Origin: Longimicrobium sp.
Lineage (GTDB): Bacteria > Gemmatimonadota > Gemmatimonadetes > Longimicrobiales > Longimicrobiaceae
Reading direction: 5' to 3'
DNA: 39,514 nt
Assembly: GCA_036387335.1 (NCBI GenBank)
Contig: DASVTZ010000248.1
Coordinates: forward strand, 1-39,514
The notes beneath the pieces are model-generated. The model did no database searches. It was not told the origin of the DNA and saw nothing but the letters and a program-made list of their open reading frames with translations. Shown piece by piece: positions 8,281-16,075 of this stretch. Position 1 is the stretch's first letter. Each line of letters starts with the position of its first letter. The position numbers and the translations under genes are program-made.

Positions 8281-8672
8281 CGCCCCTCCTCGCGCTCGCG
8301 GCGGATCATCTCGACCAGCTCGTCGCGCTCTTTCGGCGTCAGCGGGCGCTCGGAGAGGTCCAGGAGCGTCGCGACGGCGGCGCGGGGCGAGCCGCCGAAG
8401 AAGGTACGCAGCAGGTGCGCCGCAGCCGAGCGCTGCGCCGAGTCGCGCGGCACGGTGGGAAGGTAGATGTGGCGCGGGCCATCCTTTTCGTGCTTCAGGT
8501 GCCCCTTGTCCTCCAGAATGCGCAGCATGGTGCGCACGGCTGTGGCGCTGGGCGGGTCCGGAAGGCGCTCGTGGATCTCGGACGCGCTCGCCCGCCCCAG
8601 GCGGAAGACGACGTCCATGATCTGGCGCTCGCGGCGGCTCAGCTCGGAGTCGGGGGAGGTGTCGGAGGCCAT
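8277..8672 (-). CDS. blaI: BlaI/MecI/CopY-family repressor
   Basis: The 131-residue product has a winged helix at about 8-75: LSRRERQIMDVVFRLGRASA, then a VRTMLRILEDKGHLKHEKDG recognition-helix/wing segment close to BlaI and MecI. A C-terminal helical dimerisation part with an LLDLSERPLTPKERDELVEM-like stretch follows. ATG 8672 is used because the family begins about here; the upstream open frame is not conserved-looking. It is the first gene of a two-gene unit with the M56 peptidase. A palindrome overlapping its own -10 box suggests autoregulation. It is divergent from the kinase-RapZ gene, which it may also control. Confidence 0.88.
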   Translation of the reverse strand: MASDTSPDSELSRRERQIMDVVFRLGRASASEIHERLPDPPSATAVRTMLRILEDKGHLKHEKDGPRHIYLPTVPRDSAQRSAAAHLLRTFFGGSPRAAVATLLDLSERPLTPKERDELVEMIRREREEGR

Positions 8673-8705
8673 CGTCGAGGCGTGCGGGGGAGGTGGATCG
8701 CTCTG

Positions 8706-8723
8706 GTGCCAAAATAATGGCAC
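8706..8723. promoter_or_regulatory. Palindrome, candidate BlaI operator
   Basis: A perfect inverted repeat GTGCCA-N6-TGGCAC lies in the divergent region, 34-51 bases before the blaI ATG. It covers the predicted -10 box of blaI. The same arrangement is found at 6824-6841. MecI/BlaI operators are likewise short dyads overlapping promoters, though with a different sequence. Confidence 0.65.
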
Positions 8724-8739
8724 ACCTGGGCGAAGGCAA
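8711..8739 (-). promoter_or_regulatory. Predicted promoter of blaI-blaR1
   Basis: Read on the minus strand, TTGCCT (8739-8734) and TATTTT (8716-8711) are separated by 17 bases. The -10 lies inside the palindrome at 8706-8723, which fits repression by occlusion. Confidence 0.55.
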
Positions 8740-8834
8740 GGAAGTCGTTGCGGGCTCACCGTAGCGGCACCGGGGTTGCACGCTTATCCTGTTGGCAGCG
8801 AAGGCATTCAGGCATACCCAGGAAGACGGGCCCC

Positions 8835-10328
8835 GTGGAGCAGATTTTTATTCGTTTGTTCGAGGAGCGGTTCGGCAAGCCGCCGGCCTCCATCCTCCAG
8901 ATCGAGGGCGATGGCTCCAGCCGCGCCATGTACCGCTTGATCGGCGACGGGATGGAGACGGCGGTGGGCGTGGTGGGCCCCGACCGCGACGAGAACCGCG
9001 CCTTCCTCTCGTACTCGCGCGCCTTCCGCTCCATCGACCTTCCCGTGCCCGAAATCTACGCGGTGGACGAGGAGGCGGGGCTGTACCTGGAAGAGGACCT
9101 GGGCGAGACGACGCTCTTCGACGCCATCGTCGAGGCGCGCGCTGAGGACCCAGGGGCCGACTTCCCCGCCGCCATGATCCCCATCTACAAGCGGATCCTG
9201 GAGACCCTCCCCCGCTTCCAGGTGGAGGGAGGCAAGGTGATCGACTACTCGGTCGCGTACCCGCGCGCCGCGTTCGACCGCCAGTCGATCCTGTGGGACC
9301 TGAACTACTTCAAGTACCACTTCCTGAAGCTGGCGCACGTCGACTTCAACGAGGCGCGCCTCGAAAAAGACTTCCGCCGGCTGACGACGTTCCTGCTGGC
9401 GGCGGACACGCGCCACTTCCTGTACCGCGACTTCCAGAGCCGCAACGTGATGCTGCGCGACGGCGAGCCCTGGTTCATCGACTACCAGGGCGGCCGCCGC
9501 GGCGCGCTGCAGTACGACGTCGCGTCGCTGCTGTACGACCCCAAGGCGGGGATCCCGGAGGCGCTGCGCGAGGAGCTGCTGGAGCACTACCTGGACGCGC
9601 TGCACGAGCACCTTTCAAGGGTGGACCGCGAGCGCTTCCGCCAGCACTTCCGCGGGTACGTGCTCGTGCGCATCATGCAGGCGATGGGGGCGTACGGCTA
9701 CCGCGGCTTCTTTGAGCGCAAGCCGCGCTTCCTGCAGAGCGTGCCGGGCGCCATCCGCAACATCGAGCGGCTGCTGGAGACCGGCTTCGTGGCGCTGGAG
9801 CTCCCCGAGCTGCGCTCCGTCTTCGAGCGGATCTGCAACAACGCGGCGCTGCGGAAGTCGCAGCCCAAGCCGTTGCCCGGGCTCACGCTGTACGTGGGGA
9901 GCTTCTCGTACAAGGGCGGCTATCCGGACGACAGCGGCGGGCACGGTGGCGGCTTCGTCTTCGACTGCCGCGCGGTTCACAACCCCGGGCGCTATCCGGA
10001 GTATGCGCCGCTCTGCGGGTGCGACGAGCCCGTCAGCGAGTTCCTGGACACGCTCCCCGAGACGGCGGAGTTCTGGGAGAACGTGCGCGACCTGGTGGAG
10101 CGGCAGGTGGGGGTGTACCTCACCCGCGGATTCCAGTCGCTCAGCGTGTACTTCGGGTGCACGGGGGGGCAGCACCGCTCCGTCTACTTCGCGGAGAAGC
10201 TGGCGGCCCACCTGCGCACGTACTACCCCTCGGTGAACGTGGTGCTCAGCCACCGCGAAGAGGGGAAGTGGCCCGCGCGCCGCGCCGCCGCCGAAGCAGC
10301 CTCCCGGGCCCACCTCGCGGTGGTCTGA
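8835..10328 (+). CDS. AmgK-like sugar kinase fused to RapZ C-terminal domain
   Basis: The 497-residue product joins two domains. Residues about 1-335 are an aminoglycoside-phosphotransferase-fold kinase: GDGSSRAMYR near 26-34, catalytic YRDFQSRNVML (D199, N204) and metal-binding IDYQGG (D216). This pattern fits AmgK, the anomeric kinase for MurNAc/GlcNAc in cell-wall recycling. Residues about 350-497 match the RapZ C-terminal domain: SFSYKGGYP, FVFDCRAVHNP and GCTGGQHRSV. In E. coli that half of RapZ senses glucosamine-6-phosphate and binds the GlmZ RNA. The RapZ P-loop half is absent. The start is GTG 8835, with AGGAAG upstream. The next gene, MurU-like, begins 2 bases after the stop. Similar fusions are, as I recall, seen in Bacteroidota. 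Confidence 0.82.
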   Translation: MEQIFIRLFEERFGKPPASILQIEGDGSSRAMYRLIGDGMETAVGVVGPDRDENRAFLSYSRAFRSIDLPVPEIYAVDEEAGLYLEEDLGETTLFDAIVEARAEDPGADFPAAMIPIYKRILETLPRFQVEGGKVIDYSVAYPRAAFDRQSILWDLNYFKYHFLKLAHVDFNEARLEKDFRRLTTFLLAADTRHFLYRDFQSRNVMLRDGEPWFIDYQGGRRGALQYDVASLLYDPKAGIPEALREELLEHYLDALHEHLSRVDRERFRQHFRGYVLVRIMQAMGAYGYRGFFERKPRFLQSVPGAIRNIERLLETGFVALELPELRSVFERICNNAALRKSQPKPLPGLTLYVGSFSYKGGYPDDSGGHGGGFVFDCRAVHNPGRYPEYAPLCGCDEPVSEFLDTLPETAEFWENVRDLVERQVGVYLTRGFQSLSVYFGCTGGQHRSVYFAEKLAAHLRTYYPSVNVVLSHREEGKWPARRAAAEAASRAHLAVV

Positions 10329-10330
10329 GC

Positions 10331-11059
10331 GTGGACGCCCTGATCCTGGCGGCCGGGCTGGGTACGCGCCTCCGGCCGCTGACCGACCACACCCCCAAGG
10401 CGCTGATCGACGTGGGCGGCGTCCCCATGCTGGAGCGCGTCGCCCGCCGGCTGATCGAGGCGGGCGCGGACCGGCTGATCGTCAACACGCACCACCTGGG
10501 CGAGCAGATCGCGCGCTACGTGGAGGAGCGTGGCGGCTTCGGCGTGGAGACGGTCATCTCGCACGAAGAGGGCGAGCCGCTGGAGACGGGCGGCGCGCTC
10601 GTGGCCGCGACCGACCTCTTCCGCAAGGACGCGCCCTTTTTCGTCCACAACGCGGACATCCTCACCGACCTCCCGCTGGCCGAGATGTACGCGGCGCACG
10701 TGGAGGCCGGCGACCCGCTCGCCACGCTGGCGGTGATGGAGCGCCCCAGCACGCGCGGCTTCCTCTTCGACGACGCGGGGCTGCTGGGCCGTGTGGACCA
10801 CACGAAGAAGCTGGACATCCGCGTGCGCCCGGCCGTGGGCGAGGCGAGGGCGGTGCCGTTCGCGGGGGTGCACGTGATCTCGCCGCGCATCTTCGGGCTG
10901 CTGACGGAGCGGGGCGCCTTCTCGGTGCTCGACCCGTACCTGCGCCTGGCGGGCGTCGGCGAGCGCGTCCTCCCCTTTCGCGTGGACGGCCGCCTCTGGC
11001 TGGACATCGGGCGCCCGGAACAGCTCGAGGCGGCGCGGGCGGCGGTGGCGAAGGGGTGA
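10331..11059 (+). CDS. murU: MurU-like sugar-1-phosphate nucleotidyltransferase
   Basis: The 242-residue product has the nucleotidyltransferase signature LAAGLGTRLRPLT at about 6-18, then PKALIDVGGVPML, and HNADILTDL, whose D-x-D-like aspartate binds the metal. It ends with WLDIGRPEQL. The length and the absence of a left-handed beta-helix acyltransferase domain fit MurU (MurNAc-1-phosphate uridylyltransferase) better than GlmU. Its GTG start is 2 bases after the kinase stop, so the two are co-translated. Together they would turn MurNAc (and perhaps GlcNAc) into the UDP-sugar, bypassing de novo synthesis. Other sugar specificities (mannose-1-P, glucose-1-P) are possible. Confidence 0.8.
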   Translation: MDALILAAGLGTRLRPLTDHTPKALIDVGGVPMLERVARRLIEAGADRLIVNTHHLGEQIARYVEERGGFGVETVISHEEGEPLETGGALVAATDLFRKDAPFFVHNADILTDLPLAEMYAAHVEAGDPLATLAVMERPSTRGFLFDDAGLLGRVDHTKKLDIRVRPAVGEARAVPFAGVHVISPRIFGLLTERGAFSVLDPYLRLAGVGERVLPFRVDGRLWLDIGRPEQLEAARAAVAKG

Positions 11060-11127
11060 CCCGTGGCTGGAATGCCTCTTGCCCCGTCGCGGCGCCCACA
11101 CGTGACGCACGGGAAAGGGGGATACCG

Positions 11128-11730
11128 ATGAGAAGGACGATCCAGGTGGCGGCGGTGCTGGCGCTGGCGGCTTCGGCGGGGGCCTGCTCCCGCGGCGGGC
11201 GGGCGGTGGAGGACGGCGAGCCGGCCACGCAGGAGCACAAGGTGGGCGAGGCGCAGGACGAGCGTCAGTCGCACGAGGCGTCCGAGGCGGACCAGCACGA
11301 CCAGAACCCCGGCGCGCCGCGCAACGTGCGCGATCCGGTGAACGGAATGTCGCAGGCGGGCGCGCTGACGGCGCTCAACAACTCGGGGGTCACGGGCAAC
11401 TTCAGCATGATGCCCGCCGGCAACGGCACCACGGTCAACCTCTCGGTGAACGCGCCCACGGGCGGGTCGGGCGGCTTCCGGGTTTCGGTGAATCAGGGCC
11501 CGTGCAGCCAACTCGGCGCGCAGGTCGCGGAGGTCGGGCAGGTGCAGGTGGGCGGCGCCACGGTGGCGGGGCAGACGTTCACGCTCGCCCTCCCCACCAC
11601 GCAGGTGATGAACGGCGAGCACGCGCTGGTGGTGTACGGCGGCACGCAGCCGGTGGCGTGCGCCAGCATCCCGCGCAACACGCCCGTCCCCGGCACCACC
11701 GGCACCGCTCCCCCGCCGCCCGCGAGCTGA
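11128..11730 (+). CDS. Hypothetical lipoprotein with beta-rich C-terminal domain
   Basis: The 200-residue product starts MRRTIQVAAVLALAASAGAC, a clear lipoprotein signal with the cysteine at 20. A charged, low-complexity linker rich in E, D, H and Q (about 28-72) precedes a domain of about 110 residues. That domain has two cysteines (GPCSQLG and VACASIP) and the pattern VQVGGATVAGQTFTLALP and GEHALVVYGG. The pattern loosely recalls the C-terminal half of Cu/Zn superoxide dismutase, but the copper and zinc histidines are missing, so a catalytic dismutase is unlikely. AAAGGGGG lies before ATG 11128. It follows murU by about 70 bases and may be cotranscribed. Function unknown. Confidence 0.65.
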   Translation: MRRTIQVAAVLALAASAGACSRGGRAVEDGEPATQEHKVGEAQDERQSHEASEADQHDQNPGAPRNVRDPVNGMSQAGALTALNNSGVTGNFSMMPAGNGTTVNLSVNAPTGGSGGFRVSVNQGPCSQLGAQVAEVGQVQVGGATVAGQTFTLALPTTQVMNGEHALVVYGGTQPVACASIPRNTPVPGTTGTAPPPPAS

Positions 11731-11753
11731 CGGCGAAGGTCCCCAGAACAGGA

Positions 11754-11783
11754 GCGCCCCCGATGCATGAGCGTCGGGGGCGC
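11754..11783 (+). terminator. Hairpin terminator after lipoprotein gene
   Basis: A perfect 10-pair stem GCGCCCCCGA/TCGGGGGCGC with a 10-base loop lies 24 bases after the stop codon. It is followed only by a short mixed CATTCGTCGT stretch, so its strength is uncertain. Confidence 0.65.
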
Positions 11784-11815
11784 CATTCGTCGTACGCCTG
11801 ACATCCTAACTGCAG

Positions 11816-11968
11816 TCTCACGCGGAGACGCGGAGGCGCAGAGAGAACCGCAACAACAGGGCTCACACAGAGACACGGAGACACAGAGAAAGAACAGCAG
11901 GAGAGGTGCTTGGTGGGGTGAGCGCCCTTTCGCCCCTCCCCCGCGGTTTGGGGGAGGGGCCGCGAGGA
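11816..11968. repeat. Dispersed GCGGAGACGCGGAGGC repeats and a CCCTCCCCC inverted repeat
   Basis: The gap holds two related purine-rich units (CACGCGGAGACGCGGAGGC at about 11819, ACACAGAGACACGGAGACAC at about 11864). A palindrome follows: CCCCTCCCCCGCGG, then TTTGGGGGAGGGG. The first unit recurs at 28741-28770 in inverted form. No gene is visible here. Confidence 0.6.
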
Positions 11969-11992
11969 ACGAGCGGGGGAGGGGGCCCTCTC

Positions 11993-12874
11993 CTACCCCT
12001 GCGGGAACGCGGGCGGCTTGATGACCAGGCCGGAGCGGGCCAGCTTCCGCGACTGCGTCTCGTCCGCGGTGACTTCGGGGACGGTCCAGCGGAAGTAGAC
12101 GACGGTGATGGCGACCCATAGCATCAGACCGCCGGGAACCCACATGATCACCCCGCCCAGCCGCTGGTCGTCCAGCGGCGAGATGGGGAAGAGGCGCGGC
12201 GCCTCCACGTACCAGCGGTACAGCTCCGTCTCCGAAAAGGTGATCAGCGCCGCCGACACCATCATCGGAATGCCGAGCACGAAGAGGTAGACCATCTGCA
12301 GCGCCGGAGCGATGCGCGGAAGCTCCTTCATGGGGCTCATCACCGGCCACCACATGATGGTGCCCGTCACCATGATGGTGAGGTGCATGGCGACGTGCAC
12401 GCCGTGGTTGCGCATCATCAGGTCGTACGGACCCGGAAAGTGCCACGCCAAAAAGATGGTGTTGTTGAGCGCGAACGCCACGATGGGAAAGGTGAGCATC
12501 CGCGCCACGAAGGCCACCGGCCGCAGCCGCACCGCCGGGCGCAGCATCCAGTCCGGAATGCCGTACAGCAGAAACGGGGGCATCACCAGAATCAGCACCA
12601 GGTGCTGCACCATGTGCGCGCTGAACAGGAAATAGTCGCTCAGCTCGTGCAGCGGCCCCTGCAGCGACAGGAACATCGCCGCCATCGCGATCGAGAACGA
12701 GGCCACCTTCTTCGCCGGCACCGGCTCCGACCCCGGAAAGCGGCTCCGCAGCGGCCCGATCAGGAGGAAGTAGGCCGCCCCCAGCAGGAGCCACCCCACC
12801 ATGAACTGCGGATATACCTTCCACTCCTGCCAGGAAAACGACTCCTGGTGCAGGAGCGCGAGCGTCATCATCAT
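11993..12874 (-). CDS. ctaG: caa3-type cytochrome c oxidase assembly factor CtaG
   Basis: The 293-residue membrane protein has about seven predicted helices. It shows the CtaG_caa3 motifs FSAHMVQHLVLILVMPPFLL, ALNNTIFLAWHFP and a final GGVIMWVPGGLMLW segment. In Bacillus, CtaG of this type is needed to build the caa3 oxidase, probably in copper delivery to subunit I; the histidines in AHMVQH and AMHLTIM fit a metal role. The start is the first of three ATGs at 12874; no strong ribosome site is seen, so it may lie a few codons away. It is the last gene of the oxidase cluster, 137 bases after ctaF, the gap being partly filled with an 8-base tandem repeat. Confidence 0.85.
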   Translation of the reverse strand: MMMTLALLHQESFSWQEWKVYPQFMVGWLLLGAAYFLLIGPLRSRFPGSEPVPAKKVASFSIAMAAMFLSLQGPLHELSDYFLFSAHMVQHLVLILVMPPFLLYGIPDWMLRPAVRLRPVAFVARMLTFPIVAFALNNTIFLAWHFPGPYDLMMRNHGVHVAMHLTIMVTGTIMWWPVMSPMKELPRIAPALQMVYLFVLGIPMMVSAALITFSETELYRWYVEAPRLFPISPLDDQRLGGVIMWVPGGLMLWVAITVVYFRWTVPEVTADETQSRKLARSGLVIKPPAFPQG

Positions 12875-12984
12875 CCGGAGCACTGCCTGTTTGGGTTCCC
12901 GCCTGAAAAGCCGGAGCGGGGCAGGGCTCACTCCCCCGCCCCGCTCTGCCCTGCAAGAGACCAGGGACCAGGAATCATCAACGT

Positions 12985-13010
12985 CGATTCCCCATTCCCC
13001 ATTCCCCATC
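12985..13010. repeat. Tandem 8-base repeat (ATTCCCCA), about 3 copies
   Basis: The unit ATTCCCCA is repeated about three times, starting within a few bases of the ctaF stop codon at 13012. The same unit recurs just after the stop of the gene ending at 30836. Confidence 0.7.
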
Positions 13011-13011
13011 C

Positions 13012-13362
13012 CTAACTTCCCAGCGCCGCCCCCGCCCTCGGCAGCACCTGCTGCACGATGTACATCGCGCCGATCACCAGAATCGCGAGCGCCGCGGGGA
13101 AGATGAAGATCCCCGTGAAGATCTTGCTGTCGAACTTCAGGTGCATGTAGTACATCACCACCGTGATGAACTTGGCGGCCGAGAGGATGGCGATCACCGC
13201 CGCGGCGGAGCCGGCGTTCAGAATGCCCCACCGTTCCTCCGCGTAGTACGCCAGGATCTCGAACACCGTCATGACGGTGAGGATCACCCCGATCATGGCG
13301 TACTGCTTCGGCCCCGGATGCGTGTGCTGGTCGTGCGCGATCTCGCGCTGCTCGCTGCTCAT
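13012..13362 (-). CDS. ctaF: Cytochrome c oxidase subunit IV (prokaryotic type)
   Basis: The 116-residue product has a short hydrophilic, histidine-containing N-terminus (HDQHTHPGPKQY) and three membrane helices (about 23-40, 52-72 and 85-105). The motif SAAKFITVVMYYMHLKFDS is the core of the COX4_pro family. The subunit packs against subunit III and stabilises the oxidase rather than carrying redox centres. Its ATG lies 7 bases after the ctaE stop, so it belongs to the same transcript. Length and helix count are normal for the caa3/aa3 family. Confidence 0.88.
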   Translation of the reverse strand: MSSEQREIAHDQHTHPGPKQYAMIGVILTVMTVFEILAYYAEERWGILNAGSAAAVIAILSAAKFITVVMYYMHLKFDSKIFTGIFIFPAALAILVIGAMYIVQQVLPRAGAALGS

Positions 13363-13369
13363 CTTCGGT

Positions 13370-14011
13370 TCACTTGATCAGGTAAACGAGGGCAAAGATC
13401 ACGATCCAGATCACGTCCACGAAGTGCCAGTACAGGCCCGCGATCTCCACGCTCATGGAGCGCTCCGGGCCGAGCTGGTTCTTGATCGCCAGAATCCCCA
13501 GCGTGCTCAGGTAGATCACCCCCACGAAGACGTGGGCCCCGTGGAACCCCGTCAGCAGGAAGAAGGTGGACCCGAACTGGTTGGTCTGCAGCGTCAGCCC
13601 CTCGTGGACGAAGGTGGTGAACTCGTACGCCTGGAAGCCCAGGAAGACGAGCCCCAGCCCCGCCGTCAGGAAGAGCCACAGCATGGCGCCCTTGCGGTCG
13701 GCCCGCTGCACCGCGGCCAGCGCCAGCACCATCGCCAGCGAGCTCATCAGCAGCACGAAGGTGCTCAGCGACGTCAGCGGGATGTCCAGGATCCCGTGCG
13801 CCTCCTGCCCCGTGATCGTGCGGCCGGCGTGGGGGAGCGGGCCTACCAGGCTCCGCCCCTTGTACGCCAGGTAGGTGGCGATCAGCGACCCGAAGAGGAG
13901 GCACTCCGAACCGATGAAGGTCCAGAACGCCATCTTCCGGTTGTCCAGCCCGGTGCTGGTGTCCAGGTGCGCGGGGTTCGCGGCGTGGTCGGCCGCGTTC
14001 ACGATGCTCAC
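13370..14011 (-). CDS. ctaE: Cytochrome c oxidase subunit III
   Basis: The 213-residue product has five predicted helices, the short form of subunit III found in caa3 oxidases. Diagnostic stretches are KMAFWTFIGSECLLFGSLIA near the N-terminus, FLLTGFHGAHVFVGVIYL in the middle and GLYWHFVDVIWIVIF near the end. The subunit carries no metal but supports proton uptake and stability of subunit I. The start is GTG (GTG AGC ATC) with GGAGAG about 9 bases upstream. The gap to ctaD is 40 bases. Confidence 0.92.
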   Translation of the reverse strand: MSIVNAADHAANPAHLDTSTGLDNRKMAFWTFIGSECLLFGSLIATYLAYKGRSLVGPLPHAGRTITGQEAHGILDIPLTSLSTFVLLMSSLAMVLALAAVQRADRKGAMLWLFLTAGLGLVFLGFQAYEFTTFVHEGLTLQTNQFGSTFFLLTGFHGAHVFVGVIYLSTLGILAIKNQLGPERSMSVEIAGLYWHFVDVIWIVIFALVYLIK

Positions 14012-14051
14012 GTAGCGTATCTCTCCGTCCCGAGGCTCGGGGTCGTCAGGC

Positions 14052-15989
14052 TCAGTGCCCGGGCTCGAAGGCCCACTTGAAGATGGAAACCGCGACCAGC
14101 AGCACGCCCGCCACCGACAGGAACCACAGGTTGTGCAGCGTCCCTTCCAGGTTGCGGAAGATCAGCGACCCGAAGGTCATCAGGATGCCGAAGGCCAGGA
14201 TGATCGGCCAGTGCGACGGCGGCGGAAGGTGGATCCCCAGGTCGTGCGCGCTCATCTTGCTCTCGGCGTCCGGATACTCGATCTCCCCCACCTGCGTGCC
14301 GCCCACGGTGATGGAGTTCACGTCCTCGGCCACCTTGCCGTGCGGAATCCCCGGCTCCTTGCTGGCGTCCGCCTCCCACAGCGGCATGCGCGAGTGCACC
14401 AGGGGGATGTCGCGGAAGTTGTAGACCGGCGGCGGCGACGGGATCGACCACTCCAGCGTCGCGGCGCCCCACGGGTTGTCCCCCGCGACCGCGCCCCTGC
14501 GCGTGGAGCGGAGGATGTTCCACACGAACACCGCGGTGGCCAGCGCCAGCAGGTAGGCGCCCATGGTGGACATGAAGTTCATCAGGTTCCACCCGAGGTC
14601 GCCCGGGTAGGTGAAGGTACGGCGCGGCTGCCCGTACATCCCCAGGAAGTGCATCGGGAAGAACGCCAGGTTCATCCCCACCAGCGTCCCCAGGAAGTGG
14701 ATCTTCCCGAGCTTCTCGTCCATCAGCCGGCCGAAGATCTTGGGGAACCAGTAGTAGACCCCCGAGAACAGCCCCAGCACCGTGCCGCCGAAGAACACGT
14801 AGTGGATGTGCGCCACCACGAAGTACGTGTCCGTCTGCTGCAGGTCCGACGGCGCCACCGAGTGCATCACCCCCGAGATCCCGCCCAGCGTGAACATGGC
14901 GATGAACGCCACCGCGAAGAGCATGGAGGTGGTGAAGCGGATGGAGCCTCCCCACATCGTCCCGATCCAGTTGAAGATCTTGATCCCCGTGGGGATGGCG
15001 ATCAGCATGGTGGAGAGGGCGAAGAAGGCGTCGGCGATCGGCCCCAGACCCACGGCGAACATGTGGTGGCTCCACACGCCCCACCCCAGCCAGCCGATGA
15101 GCACCGAGGCGAACACCATCACGTTGTAGCCGAAGAGCGGCTTGCGGCTGAACGTGGGGATCACCTCGCTGATCATCCCGAAGATGGGGATGATCAGGAT
15201 GTACACCTCCGGGTGGCCGAACATCCAGAAAAGGTGCTGCCACACGAGCGGATCGCCGCCCTTGGCCGGGTTGAAGAACGTCGTGCCGAACATCCGGTCG
15301 AACATCAGCTGCGTGATGGCGATGGTGAACACCGCCATGGCCGTCACGATCAGCACCTGCGTGATCAGCACCATCCAGGTGAAGATGGGCATGCGCATCA
15401 GGCGCATCCCCGGGGCCCGCATGTTCAGGATGGTGACGATGAAGTTGATCCCCGCCAGGATCGACGAAAGGCCGACGATCTGCAGGCCCAGCACGTAGAA
15501 GTCGACGTTGGGGCCCGGGTTGTACTGCCGCTCCGTGATGGGCGCGTAGGCGAACCACCCCACGTTGGGCGCCATCTGCGTGACGGCCGCGAAGAGCAGC
15601 ATCAGCCCGCCGAAGAAGTACACCCAGTACGACAGCGCGTTGAGCCGCGGGAACGCCACGTCGCGCGCGCCGATCTGCAGGGGCACGATGTAGTTGAAGA
15701 AGGCCGCGGTCAGCGGCATCAGCGCCAGGAAGATCATCGTCAGCGCGTGCTGCGTGAACATCTGGTTGTACAGATCCGCGCTGATGAAGCTGTTCTCCGG
15801 CACGATGAGCTGCGTGCGGATGAACAGCGCCTCGATCCCCCCGACCAGGAAGTAGAAGATCGAGGAGAAGAAGTACAGGATCCCGATCCGCTTGTGGTCG
15901 ACGGTGGTGATCCAGCTCCACACCCCCGTTTCGGTGTGGGGTGCGGCTGCGTGGGCGTGCGGCGCAGCCACGGTCGCGGTCGATGCCAT
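14052..15989 (-). CDS. ctaD: Cytochrome c oxidase subunit I
   Basis: The 645-residue product is the catalytic heme-copper subunit in the inner membrane. Visible ligands: H81 (TQHALT) for low-spin heme; H259 and Y263 in GHPEVY, the cross-linked CuB His-Tyr; H308-H309 (SHHMF) for CuB; H394 and H396 (VAHIHY) for the hemes. E261 in GHPEV marks the A1-type D-channel subfamily. A C-terminal extension from about 590 adds two helices beyond the core twelve, as in caa3 oxidases. The N-terminus is alanine- and histidine-rich. ATG 15989 has GGAG 7 bases upstream. It lies 86 bases after the ctaC stop. Confidence 0.97.
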   Translation of the reverse strand: MASTATVAAPHAHAAAPHTETGVWSWITTVDHKRIGILYFFSSIFYFLVGGIEALFIRTQLIVPENSFISADLYNQMFTQHALTMIFLALMPLTAAFFNYIVPLQIGARDVAFPRLNALSYWVYFFGGLMLLFAAVTQMAPNVGWFAYAPITERQYNPGPNVDFYVLGLQIVGLSSILAGINFIVTILNMRAPGMRLMRMPIFTWMVLITQVLIVTAMAVFTIAITQLMFDRMFGTTFFNPAKGGDPLVWQHLFWMFGHPEVYILIIPIFGMISEVIPTFSRKPLFGYNVMVFASVLIGWLGWGVWSHHMFAVGLGPIADAFFALSTMLIAIPTGIKIFNWIGTMWGGSIRFTTSMLFAVAFIAMFTLGGISGVMHSVAPSDLQQTDTYFVVAHIHYVFFGGTVLGLFSGVYYWFPKIFGRLMDEKLGKIHFLGTLVGMNLAFFPMHFLGMYGQPRRTFTYPGDLGWNLMNFMSTMGAYLLALATAVFVWNILRSTRRGAVAGDNPWGAATLEWSIPSPPPVYNFRDIPLVHSRMPLWEADASKEPGIPHGKVAEDVNSITVGGTQVGEIEYPDAESKMSAHDLGIHLPPPSHWPIILAFGILMTFGSLIFRNLEGTLHNLWFLSVAGVLLVAVSIFKWAFEPGH

Positions 15990-16075
15990 TCCTACTCCAT
16001 CAGGTTGCGGCGCCGCGCGTGGCGCCGTGGATCACTGGATTCGCGGCCCCGCCGCGCGTGCGGCGGGCGCCCGTC

